A DNA stretch of 64,000 bases from Cohnella thailandensis (GCF_014212135.1 NZ_JACJVQ010000017.1:248001-312000); one strand, 5' to 3'; positions 24,778 through 34,420 are shown, counted from the stretch's first letter. Numbers and translations: made by a program. Notes: generated by a model not told the origin, from the letters alone.

Positions 24778-26238
24778 ATGAGACCATTAGAGGATTATCA
24801 AGGCCGCCGGGTCGTCGTCCTGGGGCTGGCGCGCAGCGGAGTCGCTGCCGCCAAGCTCTTCCACAAGATCGGCGCGGCGGTCGTCGCGAACGATCGCAAG
24901 CCGCGGGAGCAATGTCCCGAAGCCGAGGAACTCGAGGCTTTGGGCATTTCTGTTGTATGCGGGGGTCACCCGTCCGACTTGGTGACGGAAGACGTCGCTA
25001 TCGTCGTCAAAAATCCGGGAATTCCCTACTCGGCCGATCCGCTCGTTCGCGCGGCCGAGCTCGGCGTCGAGATCGTCACGGAGGTCGAGGTGGCGGGCCG
25101 GATCAGCCGCGCCCCGATTATCGGGATCACCGGCTCGAACGGCAAAACGACGACCACGACCTGGACGGGGGAGCTGCTCGCGGCAGCCGGCCTGTCGCCT
25201 CTCGTGGCGGGCAACATCGGGCGTCCGCTCTGCGACGCCGCCGAAGAGATCGAGCCGCAAGACTGGCTCGTCGCCGAGCTCAGCAGCTTCCAGCTGAAAG
25301 GCACGGTAGACTTCAAGCCGCGCATCGCCTGCCTGCTTAATCTGGCGGAGACGCATCTGGACTACCACGGCACGATGGACGATTACGTCGCTTCCAAGGC
25401 GAAGCTGTTCGCCAATCAGACGGAAGAGGATACGGCGGTGTACAACGCGGACGATCCAGCGGTGCTTAAGCTGTCCGAGGCGTTCCGCGCTTCCAAGCTT
25501 CCGTTCTCGCTGCTTCGCAGCCTAGATGCCGGCGTGTTCGTCGAACCGGCCTATCCGATGCCGGGCTCCGACGTGTCGCCGGCCGAAGGCGGCGACGGCT
25601 CGTCCGCCTCTCCGGCCGAGCGCTGGATCGTTTACCGACCGGGCGACGGAACCGAGCATCGCATCGCCCGGGTGGATCGCCTGGGCATCCCGGGGCGCCA
25701 CAACGCGGCGAACGCGCTGGCGGCGATCGCCATCGCCCTGGCCGCGGGCGCCAAGCCGGAGCAGCTGAGGGAGCCGCTCGAGAGCTTCCGCGGCGTCGAG
25801 CACCGCTTGGAATACGCGGGAACGTTCGGCGGCGTGAAGTATTACAACGACTCGAAGGCGACGAACGCGACGGCGACGACGATGTCGGTCTACTCTCTCC
25901 CGGCTCCGCTGATCCTCATCGCGGGAGGGCTGGATCGCGGCTCCGATTATATGGAGCTCCTTCCGGTGTTCCGCGAGCGGCTCAAAGGGGTCGTTCTTCT
26001 CGGCGAGACGAGAGAGAAGATTCGCAAGGTGGCGGAGGCGGCCGGTTTAACCTCGGTCAAAGTCGTCGAACCTGTGGGTGATGCCGCCGATACGCTGCGA
26101 CTTGCCGTCAAGGAAGCTGCCGCCATGGCTTCGCCGGGAGATACCGTGCTTCTCTCTCCCGCGTGCGCGAGCTGGGACATGTTTCCTTCGTACGAGGTTC
26201 GCGGCCGCATTTTTAAGGAATCGGCGCATACGCTGTAA
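24778..26238 (+). CDS. murD: UDP-MurNAc-L-alanine: D-glutamate ligase MurD
   Basis: A 486-residue Mur ligase that adds D-Glu. It has the N-terminal Rossmann segment VVVLGLARSGVAAAKL, the ATP loop TGSNGKTTTTTW, the LSSFQL strand, HLDYHGTMDDY and the C-terminal NDSKATNATAT and LSPACASWDMF. It is longer than usual (about 450) because of a Gly/Ser/Pro/Glu-rich insert of some 30 residues near 255-285 (PMPGSDVSPAEGG and onward), in the central domain. ATG 24778 is ten bases after AGGGG. Confidence 0.96.
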   Translation: MRPLEDYQGRRVVVLGLARSGVAAAKLFHKIGAAVVANDRKPREQCPEAEELEALGISVVCGGHPSDLVTEDVAIVVKNPGIPYSADPLVRAAELGVEIVTEVEVAGRISRAPIIGITGSNGKTTTTTWTGELLAAAGLSPLVAGNIGRPLCDAAEEIEPQDWLVAELSSFQLKGTVDFKPRIACLLNLAETHLDYHGTMDDYVASKAKLFANQTEEDTAVYNADDPAVLKLSEAFRASKLPFSLLRSLDAGVFVEPAYPMPGSDVSPAEGGDGSSASPAERWIVYRPGDGTEHRIARVDRLGIPGRHNAANALAAIAIALAAGAKPEQLREPLESFRGVEHRLEYAGTFGGVKYYNDSKATNATATTMSVYSLPAPLILIAGGLDRGSDYMELLPVFRERLKGVVLLGETREKIRKVAEAAGLTSVKVVEPVGDAADTLRLAVKEAAAMASPGDTVLLSPACASWDMFPSYEVRGRIFKESAHTL

Positions 26239-26285
26239 GAAGGGGGCTTGTCCCCACTTCTTCGCCACGTGAGGTGTCCGGTACC

Positions 26286-27383
26286 ATGGTCAAATTCCGC
26301 TCTACCCCCGACATTTGGATGATCGTCGCGACGCTAGGCATATTGGCCATCGGCGTGGTCATGGTATACAGCGCCAGCGCCGTTGCGGCTTTTCACGACT
26401 ATGGAGACAAGTTCTACTATGTCAAGAGGCAGCTCATCTTCGCGGGCATCGGCATCGCTTCCATGTTCGCGATGATGAACATCGACTACATCCGGTGGAA
26501 AAAATGGGCGCCAGCGGCGTTGCTCGTCTGCTTCGCCATGCTGCTCGTCGTGCTGATTCCCGGGGTGGGCGTCGTGCGCGGGGGAGCGCGGAGCTGGCTG
26601 GGGATCGGGAGTCTCGGCATCCAGCCGTCCGAATTCATGAAGCTGGCCATGATCCTTTTCTTGGCCCGCATGCTGTCCGAACGCCAGAACGAGCTGAACT
26701 CGTTCACGCGCGGCCTGCTTCCGCCCCTGGCGATATTAGGGGCGGCCTTCGGCCTTATTATGTTGCAGCCGGACCTGGGCACGGGCGCGGTCATGATCGG
26801 CGCCTCGCTGCTCGTCATCTTCGTCGCGGGAGCGAGGATCTCGCACCTCGCCGGATTGGCGGCGATCGGCGCCGCCGGCTTCATCGCCCTGATCGCCGCC
26901 GCCCCCTACCGTCTCCAGCGGATCACCGCCTTTCTGGATCCCTGGCAGGATCCGCAAGGAGCGGGCTATCAGGCGATTCAATCGCTTTACGCGATAGGCC
27001 CAGGAGGGCTTGTCGGCTTGGGGCTCGGGATGAGCCGGCAGAAGTACAACTACCTGCCGGAGCCGCAGACGGACTTTATTTTCTCGATCTTGGCCGAGGA
27101 GCTGGGCTTTATCGGAGGCTCGCTCCTTATCGTCTTGTTTTTATTGCTGATCTGGCGCGGGATGCGAACGGCCATTACGATTTCCGATCCGTTCGGCAGC
27201 TTCCTGGCTGCGGGGATCGTCGGCATTATCGGGACCCAGGTGCTGATGAACATCGGCGTCGTCATCGGTCTGCTGCCCATTACGGGGATCACTCTGCCGC
27301 TCGTCAGCTACGGAGGCTCCTCTCTGACGCTGTTGCTGACGGCGCTAGGTCTATTGCTTAATTTATCCCGTTATTCGAGGTGA
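26286..27383 (+). CDS. spoVE: SEDS peptidoglycan polymerase SpoVE/FtsW type
   Basis: A 365-residue membrane protein of the FtsW/RodA/SpoVE family with about ten helices; these polymerise lipid II into glycan strands with a class-B partner. Conserved parts include MVYSAS, WLGIGSLGIQPSEFMKL, LQPDLGTG, the GAGYQAIQSLYAIGPGG loop and TGITLPLVSYGGSS. The length (SpoVE 366 in B. subtilis) and position between murD and murG match spoVE. ATG 26286 follows GAGGTG; GTG 26274 overlaps that site. Whether it also does the vegetative FtsW job here cannot be decided from this window. Confidence 0.92.
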   Translation: MVKFRSTPDIWMIVATLGILAIGVVMVYSASAVAAFHDYGDKFYYVKRQLIFAGIGIASMFAMMNIDYIRWKKWAPAALLVCFAMLLVVLIPGVGVVRGGARSWLGIGSLGIQPSEFMKLAMILFLARMLSERQNELNSFTRGLLPPLAILGAAFGLIMLQPDLGTGAVMIGASLLVIFVAGARISHLAGLAAIGAAGFIALIAAAPYRLQRITAFLDPWQDPQGAGYQAIQSLYAIGPGGLVGLGLGMSRQKYNYLPEPQTDFIFSILAEELGFIGGSLLIVLFLLLIWRGMRTAITISDPFGSFLAAGIVGIIGTQVLMNIGVVIGLLPITGITLPLVSYGGSSLTLLLTALGLLLNLSRYSR

Positions 27384-27389
27384 CTTGGA

Positions 27390-28493
27390 ATGCGTCTCGT
27401 TCTTACCGGAGGAGGTACCGGTGGACATATTTATCCGGCGCTCGCCATCGGCCGCGAAGCGGCCGAGCGGGAGCCGGACTCTTCGCTTCTCTATATAGGC
27501 ACGACCAAAGGGCTCGAGAGCCGAATCGTGCCGAATCAAGGCATTCCTTTCGAGAGCATAGACATTACCGGCTTCCGCCGATCGCTGTCGATGGAGAACG
27601 TGAAGACGATCGTTCGCTTCCTCCAGGGCGTTAAGCGCTCCAAGGAATTGCTGCGAAGCTTTAAGCCCGATGCCGTCGTCGGCACCGGCGGGTACGTGTG
27701 CGGACCGGTCGTTTACGCCGCTTCCCGGCTTGGGATTCCTACGCTCATTCACGAGCAGAACGTCGTCCCGGGGCTCACGAACAAATTTTTAAGCCGTTAC
27801 GCGGACGCCGTCGCGGTAAGCTTCGCCGATTCTCTGCCGCACTTCTCCGGCAAGCGCAACGTCCTGCATGCCGGCAATCCGGTCGCGTCGATGGTGGCCA
27901 AGGCGAACCGAAGCGAAGGCTTCAAGTCGCTTGGCCTTCCCGAAGGAACGCCGTTCGTCCTGGCCGTCGGGGGAAGCCGCGGGGCCAAGGCGCTGAACGA
28001 GGCCATCCTGGAGATGCTGCCCGGCCTGGAGAGCCTCGCGGACGTCCATTTTGTCTTCGTAACCGGGGAACGTTATTATGAAGAAGCGCTTGCTAGATTG
28101 CAAGAGCTTCCCGCGAAGGTCAAAGGACGCGTGCACGCGCTTCATTACATCAACAACATGCCCGAGGTGCTGTCCGCCGCGTCGCTCGTCGTAAGCCGGG
28201 CAGGGGCTTCTTCGCTGGCGGAGATTACTTCGCTAGGCATCCCCTCCATTCTCGTTCCGTCTCCTAACGTGACGAACAATCATCAGCAGCCTAACGCGGA
28301 GAGCTTGGCGGTTGCCGGAGCCGCGGTGATGATATTAGAGAAGGATTTGAACGGCGGCGCGCTCTTAAGCAATCTATCCGCGATCATGAAGGACCGTTCT
28401 CGCCGGGAAGCGATGGCTGTCGCCGCGAGAAAGCTGGGAATGCCGAAGGCCGCTTCGGCCATCTACGAACAAATCAAAGGAATTCTAAAATAA
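27390..28493 (+). CDS. murG: UDP-GlcNAc: lipid I N-acetylglucosaminyltransferase MurG
   Basis: A 367-residue GT28 glycosyltransferase at the inner face of the membrane that turns lipid I into lipid II. It has the N-terminal GGGTGGHIYPALAI loop, GTGGYVCGPV, HEQNVVPGLTN, VGGSRGAKALN and the donor-site stretch SRAGASSLAEI with NNHQQPNA. ATG 27390 follows CGAGGTGA directly after the spoVE stop. Confidence 0.97.
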   Translation: MRLVLTGGGTGGHIYPALAIGREAAEREPDSSLLYIGTTKGLESRIVPNQGIPFESIDITGFRRSLSMENVKTIVRFLQGVKRSKELLRSFKPDAVVGTGGYVCGPVVYAASRLGIPTLIHEQNVVPGLTNKFLSRYADAVAVSFADSLPHFSGKRNVLHAGNPVASMVAKANRSEGFKSLGLPEGTPFVLAVGGSRGAKALNEAILEMLPGLESLADVHFVFVTGERYYEEALARLQELPAKVKGRVHALHYINNMPEVLSAASLVVSRAGASSLAEITSLGIPSILVPSPNVTNNHQQPNAESLAVAGAAVMILEKDLNGGALLSNLSAIMKDRSRREAMAVAARKLGMPKAASAIYEQIKGILK

Positions 28494-28640
28494 CTAGAGC
28501 CGGAAGCTTGTCTGCTGGGCATTTGTCACCACCTGCGAATCCATGACATAAGATACAGCGTGATCATGACTGTCGAGCTATCGCGGATCGGGACATCGGG
28601 CAGCCAAGTGCCGGACTATCAAGGGCAAGGGGGAACAAAC

Positions 28641-29546
28641 ATGCAGCAGTTGGCCGCGGAATTGGAACAAGCCCAGGTTGGCGCCGTCAGATTCAACGAG
28701 TCGCTGGCGCGGCATACGACCTGGAAAATCGGAGGGCCTGCGGACATCTTCATCGTTCCCGAATCCCGAGAAGAGCTGGCGGCTGCGCTTCGTATCCTGA
28801 ACCGTCATGGCGTTCCGTGGACGACGCTCGGCCGCGGCTCCAACACTCTCGTCTCCGACAAGGGCGTGAGAGGGGCGGTTATCCATCTCGGCCGCGGCTT
28901 CGACTTCGTTCTCTTCGACGGAGAATTCGTCAGAGCGGGAGCGTCGTATTCCTTCATCAAGCTATCCGTCATGGCTGGGAAGGAAGGTCTCTCCGGCTTG
29001 GAATTCGCGGGAGGAATTCCGGGTTCGGTAGGTGGGGCCGTCTATATGAACGCCGGAGCGCACGGCTCGGACGTGTCATGCATCCTTAAGTCGGCGGACA
29101 TTGTCTGGGAAGACGGAACGTTGGAGACATGCAGCCAAGAGGAGATGGGCTTCTCGTATCGCCATTCCTTGCTTCAGGAACGCAGGGGGATCGTCACGGA
29201 AGCCGTATTTCGGTTAAAGAGCGGAGATCGCAAGGAGATCGCCGCCGCCTTGGCGACCTACAAAGATCGCAGGCGGCGCACGCAGCCGCTGCAGATGGCT
29301 TGCGCGGGCAGCGTATTCCGCAATCCGCCGAACGATCATGCGGCGAGGCTGATCGAAGCCGCGGGAATGAAGGGCGCTCGCGAGGGCGATGCGGAAGTTT
29401 CCCTCATGCATGCCAACTTTATCGTGAACCATGGCGATGCCAAGGCCGAGGACGTCCTCACCCTCATGCGCCGGGTTCAGAGCACAGTGGAAGACCAATT
29501 CGGAATCCGACTGGTGCCGGAGGTTCTCCTGATGGGTGAGCGGTAA
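28641..29546 (+). CDS. murB: UDP-N-acetylenolpyruvoylglucosamine reductase MurB
   Basis: A 301-residue FAD enzyme that reduces the MurA product to UDP-MurNAc. FAD-binding segments are TTWKIGGPADIF, LGRGSNTLVSDKG and EFAGGIPGSVGGAVYMNAGAHG; the catalytic Ser lies in CAGSVFRNP and the Glu near the end in VPEVLLMG. This is the type-II (Gram-positive) form. ATG 28641 is seven bases after AAGGGGG; the longer reading from 28560 lacks a ribosome site. The 147-base gap after murG holds TTGTCA (28523) with a weak CATAAG 18 bases on, a doubtful promoter. Confidence 0.95.
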   Translation: MQQLAAELEQAQVGAVRFNESLARHTTWKIGGPADIFIVPESREELAAALRILNRHGVPWTTLGRGSNTLVSDKGVRGAVIHLGRGFDFVLFDGEFVRAGASYSFIKLSVMAGKEGLSGLEFAGGIPGSVGGAVYMNAGAHGSDVSCILKSADIVWEDGTLETCSQEEMGFSYRHSLLQERRGIVTEAVFRLKSGDRKEIAAALATYKDRRRRTQPLQMACAGSVFRNPPNDHAARLIEAAGMKGAREGDAEVSLMHANFIVNHGDAKAEDVLTLMRRVQSTVEDQFGIRLVPEVLLMGER

Positions 29547-29562
29547 TCCGGAGGTGAAACCC

Positions 29563-30846
29563 TTGGACAAATTGGTGATTGAAGGCGGCAATCCGCTTTC
29601 GGGCACCATACGCATCCACGGAGCCAAGAATGCCGCCCTGCCGATTCTCGCGGCCAGCATGCTGGCCGAAGGAACGGTAACGATTCGCAACGTACCCCGA
29701 TTGTTGGATATCGAAGTGATGCTGAATATTTTGCAGGACCTTGGCTGTCGTACCGAGCAGATTGACAATGTCGTCACCGTAGACAGCAACGCCGCTTTCT
29801 CTTCTCACGTGCCGGAGAACCTGATGCGGCAGATGAGATCCTCCGTCTTCTTGATGGGTCCGCTGTTGGCGCGTTTCGGCGAGGTGGAGGTTTACCAGCC
29901 GGGAGGCTGCGCCATCGGCGAGCGCAAGATCGATTTGCACCTGCGCGGGCTTCAAGCGCTCGGCGCCGTGATCCAAGAGACCGGCAGCCGCATTGTCTGC
30001 AAGGCGGATCGATTGACCGGAGCGGAGATCATTCTCGATTTTCCGAGCGTCGGCGCCACCGAGAATATCATGCTGGCGGCGGTTCTCGCATCCGGACGCA
30101 CGACGATCGTTGGAGCCGCCCGAGAGCCGGAGATTCAAGACCTGGAGCGCTTCCTTAACGCGATGGGAGGCAAAGTGTCGGGGGCGGGAACGGATACGAT
30201 CATCATTGAAGGAGTCCGATCCTTGAACGGCTGCGACTTCGAGGTCATTCCCGACCGCATCGTGACGGGAACCGTCATGGTCGCCGCCGCGGTTACTCGC
30301 GGAGACGTGACCCTTGAAGGCACGAGACCGGGCCATTTAACCTCGCTGATTCACGTCATGCGGCGAGCCGGTGTTCATATCGATGTCGAGAATGATATAA
30401 TGAGAGTCATCTCCCGTTCGAGACCGAAATCGGTCGATCGGGTGGTCACCTCTCCTTATCCGGCTTTTCCGACCGACCTGCAGGCCCAGTTAATGGTTCT
30501 GCTCGCCATATCGGAAGGAGTCAGCATGGTGAAGGAGACCGTGTTCGAAGGACGCTTTAAGCATGTGGACGAATTGGGACGCATGGGAGCGGATATTCGG
30601 CTCGATCTCAACACGGCATTTATCCGCGGGGTTCCGCAACTGTACGGGACGGCCGTGGAAGCTTCCGATCTGCGGGCGGGAGCGGCGCTGGTCATTGCCG
30701 GCTTGGCTGCGAACGGACGTACGGTCGTCGAGCAGGTTCATCACATTGACCGCGGTTATGATCGGATAGAGAAGATGTTCGGCAGCCTTGGCGGGGATAT
30801 CGTCCGCCAGCCTTTCGAACGAGTGCCGACCGGCTCTCTTCGGTAA
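29563..30846 (+). CDS. murA: UDP-GlcNAc 1-carboxyvinyltransferase MurA
   Basis: A 427-residue enolpyruvyl transferase for the first committed step of peptidoglycan synthesis. K and N of the HGAKNAALP stretch and the catalytic loop with C116 (PGGCAIGERKIDLH) are present, so this is the fosfomycin-sensitive Cys form. TTG 29563 was chosen because GGAGGTGA (29550-29557) is five bases upstream and translation starting earlier, at the GTG 29536 inside murB, would place the ribosome site within the gene. Confidence 0.96.
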   Translation: MDKLVIEGGNPLSGTIRIHGAKNAALPILAASMLAEGTVTIRNVPRLLDIEVMLNILQDLGCRTEQIDNVVTVDSNAAFSSHVPENLMRQMRSSVFLMGPLLARFGEVEVYQPGGCAIGERKIDLHLRGLQALGAVIQETGSRIVCKADRLTGAEIILDFPSVGATENIMLAAVLASGRTTIVGAAREPEIQDLERFLNAMGGKVSGAGTDTIIIEGVRSLNGCDFEVIPDRIVTGTVMVAAAVTRGDVTLEGTRPGHLTSLIHVMRRAGVHIDVENDIMRVISRSRPKSVDRVVTSPYPAFPTDLQAQLMVLLAISEGVSMVKETVFEGRFKHVDELGRMGADIRLDLNTAFIRGVPQLYGTAVEASDLRAGAALVIAGLAANGRTVVEQVHHIDRGYDRIEKMFGSLGGDIVRQPFERVPTGSLR

Positions 30847-30851
30847 GATGT

Positions 30852-30903
30852 CCCCCGCTGGAGCGGAACCTTCCGGAACCTTCCTTTGGCGGGGATTCTT
30901 TTT
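30852..30903 (+). terminator. Probable terminator after murA
   Basis: CCCCGC (30853-30858) pairs with GCGGGG (30889-30894) around a 30-base loop that itself contains TTCCGGAA, followed by ATTCTTTTT. The long loop makes it less certain than the others. Confidence 0.5.
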
Positions 30904-30956
30904 GCGCCAGCGGAGGACAAGTTTTATCCAACCGAGTTTTGAAGGGAGACGAGTTC

Positions 30957-31739
30957 ATGTCGGAGCGGATTCCCGCCTTGAAGCTGAATAATGCGGAGAA
31001 GCGGGGAGCCGCGGAGAAGAGGCGCGGACGCAAGCTTCTTTGGATTGTCATCGCTTTGTTTGTCATTCTAGCAATCTTTCTTTTTCTGCGCTCGGACCTT
31101 TCCAAGATTACCGAGATCGAGATCAGTCCTTCCGTGTATACGAGCGAAGAGGAGATTCTTCAAGCTTCGGGGATTCGGCTTAAGGATTCGTTTTTTACCG
31201 TCGACGCCAAGAAGGCGGAGGAGAAGATCGGCCAGCTGAAGGCGATCGAGAAGGCGAGCGTCGTCAAGAAGTTCCCTGGCATGGTAGAAATCACGGTCAA
31301 GGAGTACAAAGAGGTCGCCCTTGAGATGGACGGACAAGGCAGCACGCTGCTCGTGCTCTCGAACGGCCTTTCCGTGCCTTTGCCGGAAGGGAGCGTCCTG
31401 CCCGACATGCCCGTATTGACGGGCTGGAAGCCGGATGATCCGGCCAGGGCTTCCATCTGCGCGGCGCTTGGAGGAATGCAGTCGAGCCTTCTCAAGGATC
31501 TGTCCCAGATCTCGCCGGATCCTTCGAATGCCTATCCGGACCGAATCAAGATTTACACGAGGTCCAAATTCGAAGTCGTCACGACCGTCTCCCGTCTAGC
31601 GGGCAAAATGACGCTCTTAAGCGAGATAGTAGAAAATAGAGAGCCCGGAAGAGTCGTCTTGCTAGAAGCGGACACATACCTGCCCTATTCGGCAGAAAAT
31701 GCGCCGGAGACGGCTTCGCAAGCGGAAACAAGCGAGTAA
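30957..31739 (+). CDS. divIB: Cell division protein DivIB/FtsQ
   Basis: A 260-residue bitopic protein: basic cytoplasmic N-terminus, one membrane helix (about 26-44), then a POTRA domain (about 50-120, ITEIEISPSVYTSEEEI) and a FtsQ beta domain. It joins FtsL and DivIC in the divisome. ATG 30957 follows AAGGGAG by eight bases; a TTG at 30939 overlaps that site. Confidence 0.92.
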   Translation: MSERIPALKLNNAEKRGAAEKRRGRKLLWIVIALFVILAIFLFLRSDLSKITEIEISPSVYTSEEEILQASGIRLKDSFFTVDAKKAEEKIGQLKAIEKASVVKKFPGMVEITVKEYKEVALEMDGQGSTLLVLSNGLSVPLPEGSVLPDMPVLTGWKPDDPARASICAALGGMQSSLLKDLSQISPDPSNAYPDRIKIYTRSKFEVVTTVSRLAGKMTLLSEIVENREPGRVVLLEADTYLPYSAENAPETASQAETSE

Positions 31740-31867
31740 ACTTAAGGAAATGGACTCTACTCAAGTGGATTAATCAATGTTAAAATTTCATGTATGGCCG
31801 CGCACAATTCCCTATGAGAGGGATTAGAAAAATATCAGCGAGAAACATGAAAATTTTTGTTGAAAAA

Positions 31868-31896
31868 AGAGGGAAAACCTCGCAGACGTTGAATAT
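31868..31896 (+). promoter_or_regulatory. SigH-like promoter ahead of ftsAZ
   Basis: A -35 element AGAGGGAAA (31868-31876, one mismatch to RNAGGAWWW) and a -10 element GTTGAATAT (31888-31896, full match to RNNGAATWW) are 11 bases apart. In B. subtilis ftsAZ is boosted by a SigH promoter at sporulation onset. The 214-base gap is AT-rich and probably also contains a vegetative promoter that I could not place. Confidence 0.6.
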
Positions 31897-31953
31897 GTAG
31901 AGAAAGCATCCCATTTCCCAGCCATTTTCATCACCAATTGGAGGTGCCACCGG

Positions 31954-33204
31954 TTGAGTAGCAACGACCTCATCGTCAGCCTGGACATCGGCACGTCGAA
32001 AGTCCGGGTGATTATCGGGGAAATCAGCAACGGGGCCATTAACATTATTGGCGTAGGATCCGCGGATTCCGATGGAATTCGCAAAGGCGCCATTGTGGAT
32101 ATTGACCAAACCGTTCAATCGATCCGAAGCGCTATTGACCATGCGGAACGCATGGTCGGAATTACGATCAGCGAAGTTTACGTCGGCATTGCCGGCAATC
32201 ATATCGCGCTACAGAGCAATCACGGTGTCGTCGCCGTTTCCAACGAAGATAGAGAGATCGGCGAGGAAGACATCGAGCGAGTTTTGCAAGCGGCCAAGGT
32301 GGTTGCGCTGCCCCCCGAACGCGAAATTATCGGCCTTTTGCCGAAGCAGTTTCTCGTTGACGGGTTGACGGGAATTCAAGACCCGCGAGGGATGATCGGA
32401 GTTCGACTGGAAGTTGAATGCACCATTATCACGGGAACGAAGGCTGCCGTACATAACTTGATGCGTTGCGTCGAGAAGGCGGGCTTGCGTATCGCTCCTT
32501 CCGGCATTATTCTCATGTCCTTGGCATCCGGTATGATGGCCTTGACCAAAGACGAGAAGCAAATGGGCACCGTTCTCGCGGATATCGGAGCCGGAGCGAC
32601 TACGATCGCGATATTCGAAGGCGGAAGCCTTGCGGCCGTGTCCACGCTTCCGATCGGCGGAGATTACGTGACGAGCGATATTTGTTACGGATTGAAGACT
32701 CAGACCGAGCATGCGGAGAAAATCAAGCTTAAGTACGGTTGCGCTCGCGTCGACGATGCCGCTTCCGACGTCTCCTTCAAGGTGATGCGGGTCGGCACGA
32801 ACGCGGAGAAGGAATTCTCCCAACCCGATCTGGCCGCGATCATCGAGCCGCGCATGCAGGAGATCTTCCATATGATCCGTCAAGAGGTCAAAAGGCTTGG
32901 CTATTTGGACAAGCTGAATGGCTATGTCTTGACGGGCGGATCGGTCACGATGCCGGGAGTTCTGTCGCTGGCTCAGATCGAGCTTGAGTCCAGCGTGCGA
33001 ATCGCGGTGCCCGATTTTATCGGGGTTCGAGACCCGTCGTACAGCAGCGGAGTCGGCATGATTCAATACGTGACGAAGTTCGTCCGCTATCGGGGCAGCG
33101 CGGCAAGTCCGAAGCGCGCCGCGAAGAGCAAGGCTGCCGCTCCGGCAGCGGCCAAGCCCGGCGTATTCGAATGGTTCAAGAACATGTTCAAAGAATTTAT
33201 ATAA
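31954..33204 (+). CDS. ftsA: Cell division protein FtsA
   Basis: A 416-residue actin-like ATPase that tethers FtsZ filaments to the membrane. The phosphate-1 loop is SLDIGTSKVRV, the 1C domain follows (SEVYVGIAGNH), phosphate-2 is VLADIGAGATTIAI and the adenosine motif VLTGGSVTMPG. The C-terminal amphipathic membrane helix (FEWFKNMFKEFI) is intact after an Ala/Lys-rich linker. TTG 31954 is seven bases after GGAGGTG (31940-31946). Confidence 0.97.
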   Translation: MSSNDLIVSLDIGTSKVRVIIGEISNGAINIIGVGSADSDGIRKGAIVDIDQTVQSIRSAIDHAERMVGITISEVYVGIAGNHIALQSNHGVVAVSNEDREIGEEDIERVLQAAKVVALPPEREIIGLLPKQFLVDGLTGIQDPRGMIGVRLEVECTIITGTKAAVHNLMRCVEKAGLRIAPSGIILMSLASGMMALTKDEKQMGTVLADIGAGATTIAIFEGGSLAAVSTLPIGGDYVTSDICYGLKTQTEHAEKIKLKYGCARVDDAASDVSFKVMRVGTNAEKEFSQPDLAAIIEPRMQEIFHMIRQEVKRLGYLDKLNGYVLTGGSVTMPGVLSLAQIELESSVRIAVPDFIGVRDPSYSSGVGMIQYVTKFVRYRGSAASPKRAAKSKAAAPAAAKPGVFEWFKNMFKEFI

Positions 33205-33255
33205 GCCGCCGCTTACAGTTGTCTCGACAAAGCGATGCGAGGAGGAAATACGAAA

Positions 33256-34401
33256 ATGTTGGAATTTGATTTTGAAATGGAACCGCTCGCTAAAATAAAA
33301 GTAATCGGTGTTGGTGGCGGCGGCAGTAACGCAGTGAACCGAATGATCGAGAACGGAGTCAAAGGCGTCGAGTTCATTACCGTCAATACGGACGCCCAGG
33401 CTCTTCACCTTACGAAATCCGAGCAAAAGCTTCAGATCGGGGACAAGCTTACCCGCGGTCTCGGAGCGGGCGCCAACCCGGAAGTGGGCAAGAAAGCCGC
33501 TGAGGAATCCCGCGAAGGCATCATGAATTCGCTTCGCGGCTCCGATATGGTGTTCGTCACCGCCGGAATGGGCGGCGGCACCGGTACCGGCGCGGCTCCC
33601 GTCATTGCGGAGCTGGCCAAGGAATGCGGAGCTCTGACGGTCGGCGTCGTAACCCGCCCGTTCACCTTCGAAGGCCGCAAGCGCTCTACTCAAGCCGAGC
33701 AAGGCATCGAAGCGCTGAAGGAGAAGGTCGACACCCTCATCGTCATCCCGAACGATCGCCTTCTTGAGATCGTGGACAAGAAGACCCCGATGATGGAAGC
33801 CTTCCGCGAAGCGGATAACGTTCTGAAGCAAGCGGTACAAGGCATTTCCGACCTGATCGCGGTACCCGGCTTGATCAACCTCGACTTTGCGGACGTGAAG
33901 ACGATCATGACCGAGCGCGGCTCGGCTCTGATGGGCATCGGCGTAGCCAGCGGCGAGAACCGCGCGATGGAAGCGGCCAAGAAGGCTATCATGAGCCCTC
34001 TCCTGGAGACTTCCATCGAAGGCGCTCGCGGCATCATCATGAACATCACGGGCGGTTCGAACCTGTCGCTGTTCGAAGTCAACGAAGCGGCCGAGATCGT
34101 CATCTCCGCATCCGACCCCGAAGTCAACATGATCTTCGGCGCCAGCATCGACGACAGCCTGAAGGACGAGATCAAGGTCACCGTCATCGCTACCGGCTTC
34201 GAGCATAGACCTCAATCGCGCCGCGGTTTCGCCAATGCTCCTCAGCAATCGGCGCAGCAGCACGCTCCTAGCGCTCCGGAGACCCATGATATCCGCTCCG
34301 CGGGCAACAGCAATCTTCGCCCGTTCGGCAGCAACAACGCGGGCAGCGACCAACTGGACATCCCGGCATTCCTTCGCAATCGCCCTCGCAACGACCGCTA
34401 A
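33256..34401 (+). CDS. ftsZ: Cell division GTPase FtsZ
   Basis: A 381-residue tubulin homologue that forms the Z-ring. The GTP-binding GGGTGTG loop is at 106-112; the T7 loop region reads NLDFADVKTIM. After a variable Gln/Ala-rich linker (about 320-365) the conserved C-terminal peptide (LDIPAFLRNR) that binds FtsA, SepF and others is complete. ATG 33256 follows AGGAGGA by nine bases; the ATG at 33235 precedes that site. A strong terminator ends the unit. Confidence 0.98.
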   Translation: MLEFDFEMEPLAKIKVIGVGGGGSNAVNRMIENGVKGVEFITVNTDAQALHLTKSEQKLQIGDKLTRGLGAGANPEVGKKAAEESREGIMNSLRGSDMVFVTAGMGGGTGTGAAPVIAELAKECGALTVGVVTRPFTFEGRKRSTQAEQGIEALKEKVDTLIVIPNDRLLEIVDKKTPMMEAFREADNVLKQAVQGISDLIAVPGLINLDFADVKTIMTERGSALMGIGVASGENRAMEAAKKAIMSPLLETSIEGARGIIMNITGGSNLSLFEVNEAAEIVISASDPEVNMIFGASIDDSLKDEIKVTVIATGFEHRPQSRRGFANAPQQSAQQHAPSAPETHDIRSAGNSNLRPFGSNNAGSDQLDIPAFLRNRPRNDR

Positions 34402-34420
34402 AGCTGTCAGACACTCTTTA

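Noticed and set aside
28523..28552. Promoter of murB (TTGTCA with CATAAG)
   Set aside because: The -10 match is only four of six and no other support exists, so it is mentioned with murB but not annotated.
32209..34353. Minus-strand open frame of 714 codons opposite ftsA and ftsZ
   Set aside because: Antisense shadow of two essential genes with no motif of its own.
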